From NCBI RefSeq assembly GCF_001682385.1, contig NZ_CP016210.1, positions 2,170,001 to 2,234,000 of the forward strand: a stretch of DNA of 64,000 bases, given 5' to 3'. This DNA comes from Azoarcus olearius. Lineage in GTDB: Bacteria; Pseudomonadota; Gammaproteobacteria; Burkholderiales; Rhodocyclaceae. The position numbers and the translations under genes are program-made. Positions 53,044-61,392 of the stretch are shown here, piece after piece. Under the pieces are notes generated by a model. That model searched no databases. It was given only the letters and a program-made list of their open reading frames with translations, and was not told the origin of the DNA. The first letter of the stretch is position 1, and the number at the start of each line of letters is the position of its first letter.

Positions 53044-53070
53044 TATTTCATGTCTAAACTATTAAGTCAA
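53042..53070 (-). promoter_or_regulatory. predicted sigma-70 promoter of abmA
   Basis: On the minus strand TTGACT (53070-53065) and AATATT (53047-53042) are 17 bases apart, in an unusually AT-rich patch of the GC-rich window. It lies about 70 bp before the abmA ATG. Confidence 0.6.
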
Positions 53071-53107
53071 GAAGCGCATCTATGAATTTTCATGGAAGTA
53101 GGACGGG

Positions 53108-53614
53108 TCAGTTTTCCTCGCCCGGATCGGCGGAAAGATCGGGCGGATGCAGGGTCAGCAGCTCGCGCAACATGCCCAGCAGCATGCGCGCGTTGTCGGC
53201 GCCAAAGGGTTGTAGCACCGCGGCCTGGTGCTGCAACGCCCGTTCGCGCAGACCTTCGGTAAGCCGCTGCCCCTTGGGCGTCAGCACCACCACCGTCTGG
53301 CGGCGGTCCGCTTTCACCCGCGTGCGGCTCACCAGGCCCTCCTGCTCCATGCGCTGCACCACCTTGCTCAGCGTCGGTTGCTTGGTCAGCGCCAGCTGGC
53401 TGAGGCTGCCGATGCTCTCGCCGGCGCTGCCGCTCAGGCTGGCGAGCACCCGCCATTCGGTGACGGACAGACCGGCTTCGTTCACCTCGCGGTGGAACTC
53501 GTGGGAGATCCGGCTGCTTGCCTGGGCGAGCAGATAGGCGAGATACCCGTCGATGAAACGTTCGCCCGACCCGGTGGCGATCGCGGCGGCTTCAGGTGGA
53601 GGGAAAAGCGACAT
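53108..53614 (-). CDS. MarR-family transcriptional regulator
   Basis: This 168-residue winged-helix protein has the MarR core: FHREVNEAGLSVTEWRVLASLSG, LALTKQPTLSKVVQRMEQEGLVSR and ADRRQTVVVLTPKG. MarR repressors usually release DNA on binding an aromatic acid or its CoA ester; here 2-aminobenzoyl-CoA is the obvious candidate. I chose the ATG at 53614 because GGAG lies 7 bases upstream; in-frame starts at 53707 or 53737 would give longer, unconserved N-termini. It lies 134 bp before abmA on the same strand. Confidence 0.88.
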   Translation of the reverse strand: MSLFPPPEAAAIATGSGERFIDGYLAYLLAQASSRISHEFHREVNEAGLSVTEWRVLASLSGSAGESIGSLSQLALTKQPTLSKVVQRMEQEGLVSRTRVKADRRQTVVVLTPKGQRLTEGLRERALQHQAAVLQPFGADNARMLLGMLRELLTLHPPDLSADPGEEN

Positions 53615-53829
53615 CGGGCGCTCCGGAATGGTGCCGGTTGAGGGGTGGGAATGCACCCGTTTGGGGCGGTTTGGGCGGTAATCCGAATCTGGCAGCGATG
53701 GGTGCATCTTAGGCTTGCGATTCGAACTTTGTTGCATTTAAATTATTTAGGTCTATACATTATGGGCGAGGGTGCACGCCATGTCAGTTCTCCCGTTGCT
53801 GCCGACCGGCCCGCTGCCGGCCTACCGCC
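53615..53829. promoter_or_regulatory. divergent MarR / AraC promoter region
   Basis: This spacer contains an AT-rich patch. On the plus strand TTGCAT (53732-53737) and TATACA (53754-53759), 16 bases apart, are a plausible promoter for the AraC gene. A small palindrome ATTTAAAT lies within the spacer. A 20-codon ORF starting at ATG 53781 runs out of frame into the AraC gene and ends at 53843. Confidence 0.4.
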
Positions 53830-54837
53830 TTGAACGCGCCTGACGCCGGGCTGGCGGAGCCGCTGGCCGCCTATCCCTTCTTCCGCTCCAGCGATGCGGA
53901 GGAGTCGCGCCAGCACGTCGCCCGCGTATTCTGCCCGCACGAACTTCGCCAAGTCACGGGCAGGCGGCCGTTCGCCTCGCGCCACAACATGCTGCGGCTG
54001 CACGAGACGGCGCTGAACTTCCTGACCTACGGCACCGACGTCGACATCCTTCCCGGCCGCCTCGAAAGCTTCTATCTGGTCCAGATGCCGCTGGCGGGCG
54101 GCGCCGATATCCGCTGCGGCGAGCAGGCGGTGCTGTCCTCGCCGCGGCTCGCCACCATCCTCAGCCCGGACGATGAAACGCGGATGCGCTGGCAGCACGA
54201 TGCGCGCCAGCTGCTGCTGTGGATTCCGCGCGAGGCCCTGGAGCGGCGGCTGGAAGAGCATCTGGGCGAACGCCCGGACCGCCCGCTCTCCTTCCACCTC
54301 GGCCTGCCGCAGGACGAAGGGCTGACCCGCAGCTGGTGCCGCATGCTCGCTGACCTTGCGGCCAACATCGACCAGTGCGGGGCCGACTGGCTCCGCTTCC
54401 GCCCCACCGTCGCCGCCCTGGAGGATTGTCTGTTGCGCGGATTACTGCAGCTTCACCAGCACAACTACAGCGACTGCCTGAACGCACCGCGCGACACCGG
54501 CAAGCCGCGCCACGTCCAGCGCGCGATGGACTACGTGCAGGCGCACATCGAAGAGGGCATCAGCGTGGGCGACATCGCACGCGCCGCCTGTGTCAGCGTG
54601 CGGGCGCTCGAAGAAGGCTTCCGCAAGTATTGCGACACCACGCCGCTCGCCTATCTGCGCGAACTGCGGCTGGAGCGCGCGCGCAAGGCCCTGCTGGCCC
54701 TGCCCGGCCGCAGCGAATCGGTGACCGACGTCGCGCATCGCTACGGCTTCGTCCATCTCGGGCGCTTCTCCGCGTATTACAAGGCGCGCTTCGGCGAAAC
54801 GCCCTCGCAGACGGTCGGTCGCGCGCGGCGCTGCTGA
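53830..54837 (+). CDS. AraC-family regulator, XylS/BenR-like
   Basis: This protein of about 335 residues has an N-terminal AraC-binding-like domain (HNMLRLHETALNFLTYGTDVDI, LESFYLVQMPLAGGADI). Two helix-turn-helix units lie at about 240-330, with ISVGDIARAACVSVRALEEGFRKY and VTDVAHRYGFVHLGRFSAYYKARFGE. Such proteins activate aromatic catabolic genes. The reading frame has no ATG before residue ~54; the best start is TTG at 53830, so either the start is unusual or a frameshift hides an ATG at 53781. It lies 122 bp upstream of the SDR-monooxygenase operon and is probably its activator. Confidence 0.88.
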   Translation: MNAPDAGLAEPLAAYPFFRSSDAEESRQHVARVFCPHELRQVTGRRPFASRHNMLRLHETALNFLTYGTDVDILPGRLESFYLVQMPLAGGADIRCGEQAVLSSPRLATILSPDDETRMRWQHDARQLLLWIPREALERRLEEHLGERPDRPLSFHLGLPQDEGLTRSWCRMLADLAANIDQCGADWLRFRPTVAALEDCLLRGLLQLHQHNYSDCLNAPRDTGKPRHVQRAMDYVQAHIEEGISVGDIARAACVSVRALEEGFRKYCDTTPLAYLRELRLERARKALLALPGRSESVTDVAHRYGFVHLGRFSAYYKARFGETPSQTVGRARRC

Positions 54838-54858
54838 TCCCTGTCGGACAGCGCATAA

Positions 54859-54887
54859 CGGATAGGTCCAGAACGGATTCCGGATAG
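54859..54887 (+). promoter_or_regulatory. direct repeats for an AraC/XylS-type activator, SDR operon
   Basis: CGGATAG occurs at 54859-54865 and 54881-54887, exactly 22 bp apart, with CGGATTC directly before the second copy. The repeat points toward the SDR gene and its last base is 72 bp before the ATG. It matches the GGNTA half of XylS-type sites. Confidence 0.6.
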
Positions 54888-54959
54888 CCCGTCACCGGGC
54901 TGAAATGAAAACTGTGCTCCATCGACGCCGCTGCGCGTCACCTCAACGGAGCACAGCAG

Positions 54960-55748
54960 ATGAAGGGCCTGGACAACAAAGTCGCCATCGTCACCGGTGG
55001 CGCAACCATGATCGGCGAGGCGGTCGCGCGTGACCTGATCGCCCACGGCGGCCGCGTGGTGCTGGCGGACATCGACGCCGACAAGGGCGCCGCCGCGGCG
55101 GACAGGCTGGGCGCCGCCGCCCGCTTCATCCGCACCGACGTCACCGACGATGCCGCGATCGCCGCCTGCGTGGCCGGCACCGTGGCGGCCTTCGGCGGCG
55201 TCGACTTCCTCGTCAATTGCGCCTGCACCTACGTCGATAACGGCGCCGCCTCCACGCGCGCCGAATGGCTGCAGGCCTTCAACGTGAATGTGGCCGGCGC
55301 GGCGATGATGCTGCAGACCTGCCGGCCGGAGATGGTCAAGCGCGGCGGCGGCGCGGTGGTGAACTTCGCCTCCATCTCTGCCACCTCCGCCCAGGCCGGC
55401 CGCTGGCTCTACCCGATGAGCAAGGCCGCGATCCAGCAATTCACCCGCAGCGCCGCGCTCGACCTCGCCGCCGACCACATCCGTGTCAACTCGGTGTCGC
55501 CCGGCTGGACGTGGTCGTCGATCATCGAAACGCTCTCCGGCGGCGACAAGGCCAAGGCCGACAAGGTCGCGGCCGACTACCACATCCTCGGCCGCCTCGG
55601 CCTGCCCGAGGAAGTCGCCCAGGTCGTCTCCTTCCTGCTCTCCGACCACGCCAGCTTCGTCAGCGGCGCCGACTACGCCTGCGACGGCGGCTACACCGCG
55701 CTCGGGCCGGAAGGCAGCGCAGCCGCGATCACCCGGCTGATGGCCTGA
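54960..55748 (+). CDS. short-chain dehydrogenase/reductase beside an indole-type oxygenase
   Basis: This 262-residue SDR keeps the catalytic YPMSK pair and the active-site serine region (NFASISATSAQAG). The cofactor motif is unusual: TGGATMIG has methionine where the second glycine of TGxxxGxG should be, and the NNAG motif is replaced by NCACTY. Indole-degradation clusters contain an SDR that oxidises indole-2,3-dihydrodiol, and this gene has the right position for that role. It is the first gene of the operon SDR - monooxygenase - flavin reductase. Confidence 0.85.
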   Translation: MKGLDNKVAIVTGGATMIGEAVARDLIAHGGRVVLADIDADKGAAAADRLGAAARFIRTDVTDDAAIAACVAGTVAAFGGVDFLVNCACTYVDNGAASTRAEWLQAFNVNVAGAAMMLQTCRPEMVKRGGGAVVNFASISATSAQAGRWLYPMSKAAIQQFTRSAALDLAADHIRVNSVSPGWTWSSIIETLSGGDKAKADKVAADYHILGRLGLPEEVAQVVSFLLSDHASFVSGADYACDGGYTALGPEGSAAAITRLMA

Positions 55749-55800
55749 CCTCCCCTTTCCTCCCCCTTCAGCAAGCATCCGCACCCATCAGGAGACTTCC

Positions 55801-57099
55801 ATGCACCTCGCCAGCAATGCGTCCGAAAACAAGATCACCCCGCGCAGCGTTGCCATCGTCGGCGCCGGCCAGGCCGGCCTGCTGCTCGGCTGCGCCCTGC
55901 TCGACAAGGGCTACAGCGTCACCATGGTCACCAACCGCAGCGCCGAAGATGTCTGGCACGGCAAGGTGATGTCCTCGCAGTTCATCTTCGACCCGGCGCT
56001 GCAGATCGAGCGCGACTTCGGCATGAACCAGTGGGAAGCCGAGTGCATGAAGACCGAGGGCATCAGTTTCTCGATTCCGATGCCGGACGGCAGCGGCAAC
56101 AAGGCCATCCACTGGCATGCGCGTCTCAACGCCTACGGGCAGTCGGTCGACCAGCGCGTGAAGATGCCGGGCTGGATGAAGGAATTCGAGCGCCGCGGCG
56201 GCGAACTGCGCTTCGACGACGTCGGCGTGGCCGAGCTGGACCAGCTTGCCGCCGAGTACGAACTGGTGCTGCTGGCCGGCGGCAAGGGCGAGATCGTCAA
56301 ACTGCTCGGCACCGACGAGAGCCGTTCGCCGGTCAAGCAGCCGATGCGCCAGCTCGCGCTCACCTACGTCACCGGGATGAAGCGCCACGACTACTACGAG
56401 TGCGTGAACTTCAACCTCATCCCCGGCGTGGGCGAGTACTTCGTGTTCCCGGCGCTGACCACCAAGGGCGCCGACGGCACCCAGGACTGCGACATCATGG
56501 TGTTCGAAGGCGTGCCCGGCGGCCCGATGGACTGCTGGGGCGAGGCCAAGACCCCGGAGCAGCACCTCGAGGTCAGCCTCAACATCCTCAAAACCTTCGT
56601 GCCCTGGGAATACGAGCGCAGCCGCGACTGCCAGCTGACCGACGCCAACGGCATCCTCGCCGGCCGCATCACGCCGACCGTGCGCAACCCGGTGCTGACC
56701 CTGCCCTCCGGCCGCAAGGTGTTCGGCATGGGCGACGCCGTGCTGGTGAACGACCCGATCACCGGTCAGGGCTCCAACAACGCGACCAAGGGCGCCAAGC
56801 ACTACTACGACGCCATCCTCGCCCGCGGCGCCGCCGCCTTCGACGAAGCCTGGATGCGCCAGACCTTCGACGCGCTCTACAACGGCTACGCGGAAAAGGT
56901 GGTGCGCTGGACCAACAGCCTGCTGTTCCCGCCGCCCGAGCACATCGTCAAGCTGCTGGGCGCCGCGCAACAGGCCCCCTCGCTGGCCAGCCGCATCGCC
57001 AACGGATTCAACGATCCGCGCGACTACGCCGAGTACTGGTTCGACGCCGCCGATGCGGAAAACCTGATCGCCAGCGAGATGCAGAAGCTCGCCGCCTGA
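55801..57099 (+). CDS. StyA/IifC-like flavoprotein monooxygenase (group E, styrene/indole type)
   Basis: This 432-residue FADH2-dependent epoxidase-type monooxygenase has the FAD motif VAIVGAGQAGLLLGCALL at the N-terminus and the group E stretch GDAVLVNDPITGQGSNNATKGAKHY. It lacks an NAD(P)H site of its own and would need the reductase encoded just downstream. Relatives oxidise styrene to the epoxide or indole to an oxide/dihydrodiol. No styrene-oxide isomerase or phenylacetaldehyde dehydrogenase is near, while an anthranilate-type CoA pathway lies next door, so indole is the likelier substrate. AGGAGA precedes the ATG. Confidence 0.88.
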   Translation: MHLASNASENKITPRSVAIVGAGQAGLLLGCALLDKGYSVTMVTNRSAEDVWHGKVMSSQFIFDPALQIERDFGMNQWEAECMKTEGISFSIPMPDGSGNKAIHWHARLNAYGQSVDQRVKMPGWMKEFERRGGELRFDDVGVAELDQLAAEYELVLLAGGKGEIVKLLGTDESRSPVKQPMRQLALTYVTGMKRHDYYECVNFNLIPGVGEYFVFPALTTKGADGTQDCDIMVFEGVPGGPMDCWGEAKTPEQHLEVSLNILKTFVPWEYERSRDCQLTDANGILAGRITPTVRNPVLTLPSGRKVFGMGDAVLVNDPITGQGSNNATKGAKHYYDAILARGAAAFDEAWMRQTFDALYNGYAEKVVRWTNSLLFPPPEHIVKLLGAAQQAPSLASRIANGFNDPRDYAEYWFDAADAENLIASEMQKLAA

Positions 57100-57140
57100 G
57101 CGTTCCCGCGTCGTCGTCTGCAAGAAAGAAGGATCGGTAT

Positions 57141-57175
57141 CGCCGGGCCGTGGGGAGCACCTTCCCGGCCCGGCG
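57141..57175 (+). other. intercistronic hairpin between monooxygenase and flavin reductase
   Basis: CGCCGGGCC (57141-57149) pairs with GGCCCGGCG (57167-57175), and GGGGA / TTCCC extends the stem inside, leaving a GCACC loop. There is no T-run. It may protect the upstream mRNA or reduce expression of the reductase relative to the oxygenase. Confidence 0.5.
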
Positions 57176-57190
57176 GCCAAGGAGACAACC

Positions 57191-57676
57191 ATGTTCGACC
57201 CCCGACAGTTCCGCAACGCGCTGGGGCATTTCGCCACCGGCGTCGCCATCGTCACCACCAAAGACAGCCAGGGCGGCGCGATCGGCCTCACCATCAACAG
57301 CTTCGCCTCGGTGTCGCTGGAACCGCCGCTGGTGCTGTGGAGCCTCGCCCGCAACGCGTGGAGCGTGGCTGCCTTCGAAGCCGCCGAATTCTTCGCGATC
57401 CACGTGCTGGCCGAGGACCAGCAAGATCTCTCGAACCGCTTCGCGCGCGCCTCGGAAGACAAGTTCGCCAACGTCAAGACCAGCGCCGGGCTGGGTGGGG
57501 TGCCGCTGCTGACGGGATGCCCCGCGGTGTTCCAGTGCAGTACCGAACGCCATTACGACGGCGGCGACCACATCATCATAGTGGGACGGGTCGAGAGCTT
57601 CCACACCGAGGAACGGCCGCCGCTGCTGTTTCACCGGGGGCGCTATCTGGCGACGCCGGAGGGCTGCGCGGCGTGA
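57191..57676 (+). CDS. flavin reductase (partner of the StyA-like monooxygenase)
   Basis: This 161-residue flavin reductase-like protein has the family stretch FRNALGHFATGVAIVTTKD, then GLTINSFASVSLEPPLVLWSL and FAIHVLAEDQQDLSNRFA. It reduces FAD or FMN with NAD(P)H and hands the free reduced flavin to the monooxygenase. It follows the monooxygenase gene by 91 bp and has AGGAGA five bases before its ATG. Confidence 0.92.
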   Translation: MFDPRQFRNALGHFATGVAIVTTKDSQGGAIGLTINSFASVSLEPPLVLWSLARNAWSVAAFEAAEFFAIHVLAEDQQDLSNRFARASEDKFANVKTSAGLGGVPLLTGCPAVFQCSTERHYDGGDHIIIVGRVESFHTEERPPLLFHRGRYLATPEGCAA

Positions 57677-58028
57677 GGTGCTTCGCAACCCTCGTTTTCA
57701 GGCGGGTTTGACTGGAATTGCGGTGAAGACAGAAGTGCGGTGGCCGGATGGCTCGATTCAGGACGTAAGGCCCCGGCTGGGACGGGATGGGGTTTGCGCT
57801 GCGGTGAGCCCCACCCCATCCCCCTCCTAACCGGTGGTCTCGGCTTCGCCTCGCCGCTCTGCAGGCGTCGAGCAGTGCTCGCCGAAACCCCTGCTCCGCC
57901 CCCCTTGAAGGGGGAGGAACTTGAATCTCCGGGCCGGTAGTCTCGGCTCCGACTTGCCGCTCCGCAGGTGGCAGGCAGTGCCGCCAAACCCCGGTACGCC
58001 CCCCTTGGAGGGGGAGGAACAAGACCCT
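57677..58028. other. 352-bp spacer made largely of repeat A material
   Basis: No gene is supported between the convergent flavin reductase and YedI-type genes. The right 250 bp consist of a repeat A fragment and two tandem related units, described separately. The left 100 bp show no clear structure. Confidence 0.6.
57776..58022. repeat. repeat A-related fragment followed by a tandem duplication
   Basis: A half of repeat A (GGGATGGGGT ... ACCCCATCCCCCTCCTAACC, 57783-57832) is followed by two direct units of about 88 bp, 57831-57920 and 57934-58020. Both units begin CCGGT-GTCTCGGCT and end CCCCCCTTG-AGGGGGAGGAAC; the inner parts have diverged. Confidence 0.7.
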
Positions 58029-58985
58029 CTAAGCCCTCGCCCTCACCGACCGCAGCGCCTTACCCACCGCCGTAACCCCCGCCAGCACCAGCGCTCCGGC
58101 AATCACTCCCGCCACGCCATCCAGCACCGTGGGCGCCACTGCCTCCAGCACCGGCCCGATCGCGGGCACTCCGCCTACCGCGTGCGCCGCTCCATGTATC
58201 ACGTCATGTGCGCCCGGAATGCCGTGGGTAAGGATGCCGCCGCCGACCAGGAACATCGCCGCGGTGCCGAGTACCGACAGGCTTTTCATCAGCCACGGCG
58301 CGGCGGCGAGGATGCCGCGGCCGGTGGCGCGCTGGAGGCGGGGAAGCCCGCCCTCGCCCGCCTTGCGGCTGAGGTACAGCCCGCCGTCGTCGAGTTTGAC
58401 GATGCCGGCGACGAAGCCATACACGCCGACCGTCATGAGCAGCGCAATCGTCGTCAGCACCGCCACCTGGGTGCCGAGCGGTGCGTCGGCCACGGTGCCG
58501 AGGGTGATCGCGATGATCTCGGCCGAGAGGATGAAGTCCGTGCGCACCGCGCCCTGGATCTTGTCCTTCTCGAAAGCCTTCATATCGACCGCCGGGTCTG
58601 CCACTGCCTGCGCCAGTTCGGCGTGATGCGCCGCATCCTCCGCGTGGGCGTGGAGGAATCTGTGGGCGAGCTTCTCGAAGCCCTCGAAGCACAGGAAGGC
58701 GCCGCCCACCATCAGCAGCGGCGTTACCAGCCAGGGCACGAAGGCGCTGATGGCCAGCGCCGCCGGCACCAGGATGGCCTTGTTCTTCAGCGAACCGAGC
58801 GCGACCGCCCAGACCACGGGCAACTCGCGGTCGGCATTGACGCCGGTGACCTGCTGGGCGTTGAGCGCGAGGTCATCGCCGAGCACGCCGGCGGTTTTCT
58901 TCGCCGCCACCTTGCTCATCACCGACACGTCGTCGAGCACGCTCGCGATGTCGTCGATCAGCGCGAGCAGGCTGGTGCCGGCCAT
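58029..58985 (-). CDS. DUF808 / YedI-family inner membrane protein
   Basis: This 318-residue membrane protein begins with [38 protein letters not shown], the well-conserved DUF808 start (NB: written here only to show family identity up to the first helix). It has about five hydrophobic segments between residues 70 and 310. The family (E. coli YedI) has no established function. It stands apart from the catabolic genes in strand and role. GGAG lies before the ATG. Confidence 0.9.
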   Translation of the reverse strand: MAGTSLLALIDDIASVLDDVSVMSKVAAKKTAGVLGDDLALNAQQVTGVNADRELPVVWAVALGSLKNKAILVPAALAISAFVPWLVTPLLMVGGAFLCFEGFEKLAHRFLHAHAEDAAHHAELAQAVADPAVDMKAFEKDKIQGAVRTDFILSAEIIAITLGTVADAPLGTQVAVLTTIALLMTVGVYGFVAGIVKLDDGGLYLSRKAGEGGLPRLQRATGRGILAAAPWLMKSLSVLGTAAMFLVGGGILTHGIPGAHDVIHGAAHAVGGVPAIGPVLEAVAPTVLDGVAGVIAGALVLAGVTAVGKALRSVRARA

Positions 58986-59124
58986 CAGCGTTCTCCAGCC
59001 ATGCTCGGACGGCGGGCGGGCGTGGGAATCGGCTGGGTCATGGCGGTGTCCTGCGGGCGTTGGGGGCGCCCACGGTACGACGTGCGCCTGACACCGTCAA
59101 TCGACGCGCCGCCGCACGGGGCGG

Positions 59125-60702
59125 CTATGGGGCGTAATCGCTCCAGTTCGCCACCAGGTGCGCAGCGGTGCGGTGTGCCAGTGCCGACGCGGTGAAGGTG
59201 GGATTGACCGCACCGCCGCTGGGGAACAGCCCGGGGCCGGCGATGAACACGTTGGCCAGCTCGTGACAGCGGCCCCAGCCATCGGCAACCGAAGTTGCGG
59301 GGTCGCTGCCCATGCGGGTGCCGCCGATCAGATGCATGCTCGCCATCGGGCCATGCCAGGCCTCGCGCGCGCCGGCGCTGTTGAAGATCGCCACGCCCTC
59401 CTTCATCGCATGGGCGTACAGCCGCAGCGCGTTGTCGTCGAAGCGATGGACCACGCGCATCTTCGCCATGCCGGCGCCGTCGGTGCCCGGTGCAAGTTCG
59501 ACGCGGTTCTCGGCCAGCGGCAGGGTTTCGCCCACCGCCGTCATCGAGGCGAAGCGCGTGGCGGCCTGGCCCATGAAGCTGTTGAAAGCGCTGCCGTGCA
59601 GGTCGGGCCGGCTGCAGGCGATGCCGAGCAGGTCGTTGGGCTTGGTCGAGTGCGCAATCAGCCACTGGTAGCCGCCGATGAAGTCCTTGCCCTCGCGCTT
59701 CGCCTTGCCGTAACCGTCCTGGCAGACGAGCTGCCCGCCGCTGACGCCCAGGTGGCAGTCGGTGGCTTCGTCGAACAGGCCGAAGACGCCCCCGGCTGCG
59801 TGCGTGTGCAGGTAGCGGCCGACGGTGCCGGACGCGTTGGCCAGCCCCTGCGGATGGCGGTCGGTGGCGGAGGCCAGCAGCAGGCGCGGCGTCTCCAGCG
59901 CAAAGGCGGCAAGCACCACCAGCGCAGCGGGCTGGAACACCCGCTCGCCGTCGGGCCGGGCCACGATCACGCCGATGCTGCGCGTGCCTGCGGCGTCGGT
60001 GACGATGCGCTCGACGCGGTGGCGGTAGTTCAGCTTCGCGCCGGCGGCCTGCGCCCACTTCAGATACGTCACCAGCGGGTTCGCGAGCGCGCCGGTGGGA
60101 CAGCCCGCGTCGCACCAGCCGTCGTAGATGCAGGCCTCGCGGCCGCGATAAGGCGCGGTGGCGATTGCCAGCGGCAGCGGCGCGACGTGCAGGCCGTGGC
60201 GCTCGAAACCGCGCGCGAGGATTTCGCCCTGACGGAAGCGCGGCACCGGCGGTAGCGGATACTCCGCGCCGGGCGGGCGCCAGCGTTCCGCCGCGGCGTC
60301 ACCGGCGATGCCCACCTCCTCCTGCACCGCGTCGTAGTGCGGACGCAGCGTGTCGTAACCGAACGGCCAGTCGGCGGCCACGCCGTGGCGGCGCTGCATC
60401 TCGAAATCCTCCGGATGCAGGCGGAACCAGCACGCGTAATGGTGGGCGGCGGTGCCGCCGGCGCCCTGCCCCGTGTTGAACGTGATGCCCAGCGGATGAT
60501 CGCCGGCGCTGGCCGCGAGATCCGGCGTGCCTTTCAGCCGGCGCGCCCAGATCTGCGAACTCACGAGCGCTTCGGTGCCGCGTGCGGCGCCGGCTTCGAA
60601 CACCGTCACCTGCTTTCCGGCGGCGGCGAGCTTGGCGGCGACGAGGCTGCCGGCCTGGCCGGCGCCAACGACGACGACTTCGGTTGCGTCCAGCGTCCTC
60701 AT
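59125..60702 (-). CDS. GMC-family FAD oxidoreductase (gluconate/choline dehydrogenase-like large subunit)
   Basis: This 525-residue flavoprotein oxidises an alcohol or sugar. The FAD motif is VVVGAGQAGSLVAAKLAAAG. The C-terminal part has HLIGGTRMGSDP with the likely catalytic histidine, and GGAVNPTFTASAL with the partner asparagine, as in gluconate 2-dehydrogenase large subunits. A Cys-rich stretch (CIYDGWCDAGCPTG) is typical of this subgroup. The ATG at 60702 overlaps the small-subunit stop (ATGA). The protein lacks its own signal peptide, so it would be carried to the periplasm with the Tat-exported small subunit. Confidence 0.88.
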   Translation of the reverse strand: MRTLDATEVVVVGAGQAGSLVAAKLAAAGKQVTVFEAGAARGTEALVSSQIWARRLKGTPDLAASAGDHPLGITFNTGQGAGGTAAHHYACWFRLHPEDFEMQRRHGVAADWPFGYDTLRPHYDAVQEEVGIAGDAAAERWRPPGAEYPLPPVPRFRQGEILARGFERHGLHVAPLPLAIATAPYRGREACIYDGWCDAGCPTGALANPLVTYLKWAQAAGAKLNYRHRVERIVTDAAGTRSIGVIVARPDGERVFQPAALVVLAAFALETPRLLLASATDRHPQGLANASGTVGRYLHTHAAGGVFGLFDEATDCHLGVSGGQLVCQDGYGKAKREGKDFIGGYQWLIAHSTKPNDLLGIACSRPDLHGSAFNSFMGQAATRFASMTAVGETLPLAENRVELAPGTDGAGMAKMRVVHRFDDNALRLYAHAMKEGVAIFNSAGAREAWHGPMASMHLIGGTRMGSDPATSVADGWGRCHELANVFIAGPGLFPSGGAVNPTFTASALAHRTAAHLVANWSDYAP

Positions 60703-61301
60703 CCGCGCAGCCTCCCCGTCGCCGCAGTTTCGCCCGGCCAGCGCGCGGGCGGTTCCACATGGGCGCGGTAGTCCAGGCCCAGCCGTTCGATGCCGGGGCG
60801 GGTGCCGAACACGAGGTCGGCGGCATCGGCCTTGGTCACGAAATAGAACAGTCCGGCCGGCGGACCGGCCCATCCCTCCGCCTGCCCGCTGGCAACCGCA
60901 TCGACGAGGCTGCGACGCGCGTCGGCATCCAGCGCCGAGAAGCCGCGGCCGTGACGGCGCCGGGCAAGCGCATCCACCGCGGCCAGGCCGTCGCGGTAGA
61001 ACGCGGCGTGGCCGGCGGGCCAATCCATGTAGCGCAGGAAAAGGGTGTTCTCATGTCGTGGCAGCGCGAGCTGCGCGGCCAGGTATTCGGCGGCGCCGGC
61101 TGCGGCAGCGCCCGGCACCAGGGCCTCGGCCCACGCCCGCCAGCGCGCCAGCGTCGGGCGGTCCAGGGTGGCGGCGTCTGCCGCGCGGGCCGCGGCTGGC
61201 CCGGCAAGGGCGGCGAGCGCCGCGCCGGCGCCCGCCTTCAGCACGCCGCGGCGGGTGACCTTCGGCGGGGCTCCCGCGCTGTCGGGAGGGTCTTGCTTCA
61301 T
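60699..61301 (-). CDS. gluconate 2-dehydrogenase subunit 3-like protein, Tat-exported
   Basis: This 200-residue protein has a twin-arginine signal (TRRGVLKAGAGAALAAL, about residues 14-30) and a helical Gluc_2-dh3-type domain. In characterised dehydrogenases this small subunit takes the FAD subunit across the membrane and a cytochrome c subunit accepts the electrons. No cytochrome gene is next to this pair, so the electron acceptor is unknown. GGAGG precedes the ATG. It heads a two-gene operon and has an AraC/XylS-type site upstream. Confidence 0.82.
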   Translation of the reverse strand: MKQDPPDSAGAPPKVTRRGVLKAGAGAALAALAGPAAARAADAATLDRPTLARWRAWAEALVPGAAAAGAAEYLAAQLALPRHENTLFLRYMDWPAGHAAFYRDGLAAVDALARRRHGRGFSALDADARRSLVDAVASGQAEGWAGPPAGLFYFVTKADAADLVFGTRPGIERLGLDYRAHVEPPARWPGETAATGRLRG

Positions 61302-61392
61302 CGGAATGTCCTCCGGGCGGTGAAAGGGTCGGGCCGCCGCGCAGCCACAGGCGGCGGGCGATCCGAAGCTAGCGGGCCGGCGGGCGAAGGGC

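Noticed and set aside
55801-57676. Styrene degradation cluster
   Set aside because: The monooxygenase and reductase resemble StyA/StyB, but no styrene-oxide isomerase, phenylacetaldehyde dehydrogenase or StyS/StyR pair is present, and the neighbours point to aminoaromatic compounds.
57831-58020. CRISPR array
   Set aside because: Only two long, diverged units without regular spacers; no cas gene anywhere in the window.
59125-61023. Longer start for the GMC oxidoreductase (632 codons)
   Set aside because: The extra 107 residues are arginine- and proline-rich and lie opposite in frame to the small-subunit gene; the ATG at 60702 overlaps that gene's stop and gives a normal FAD-motif N-terminus.
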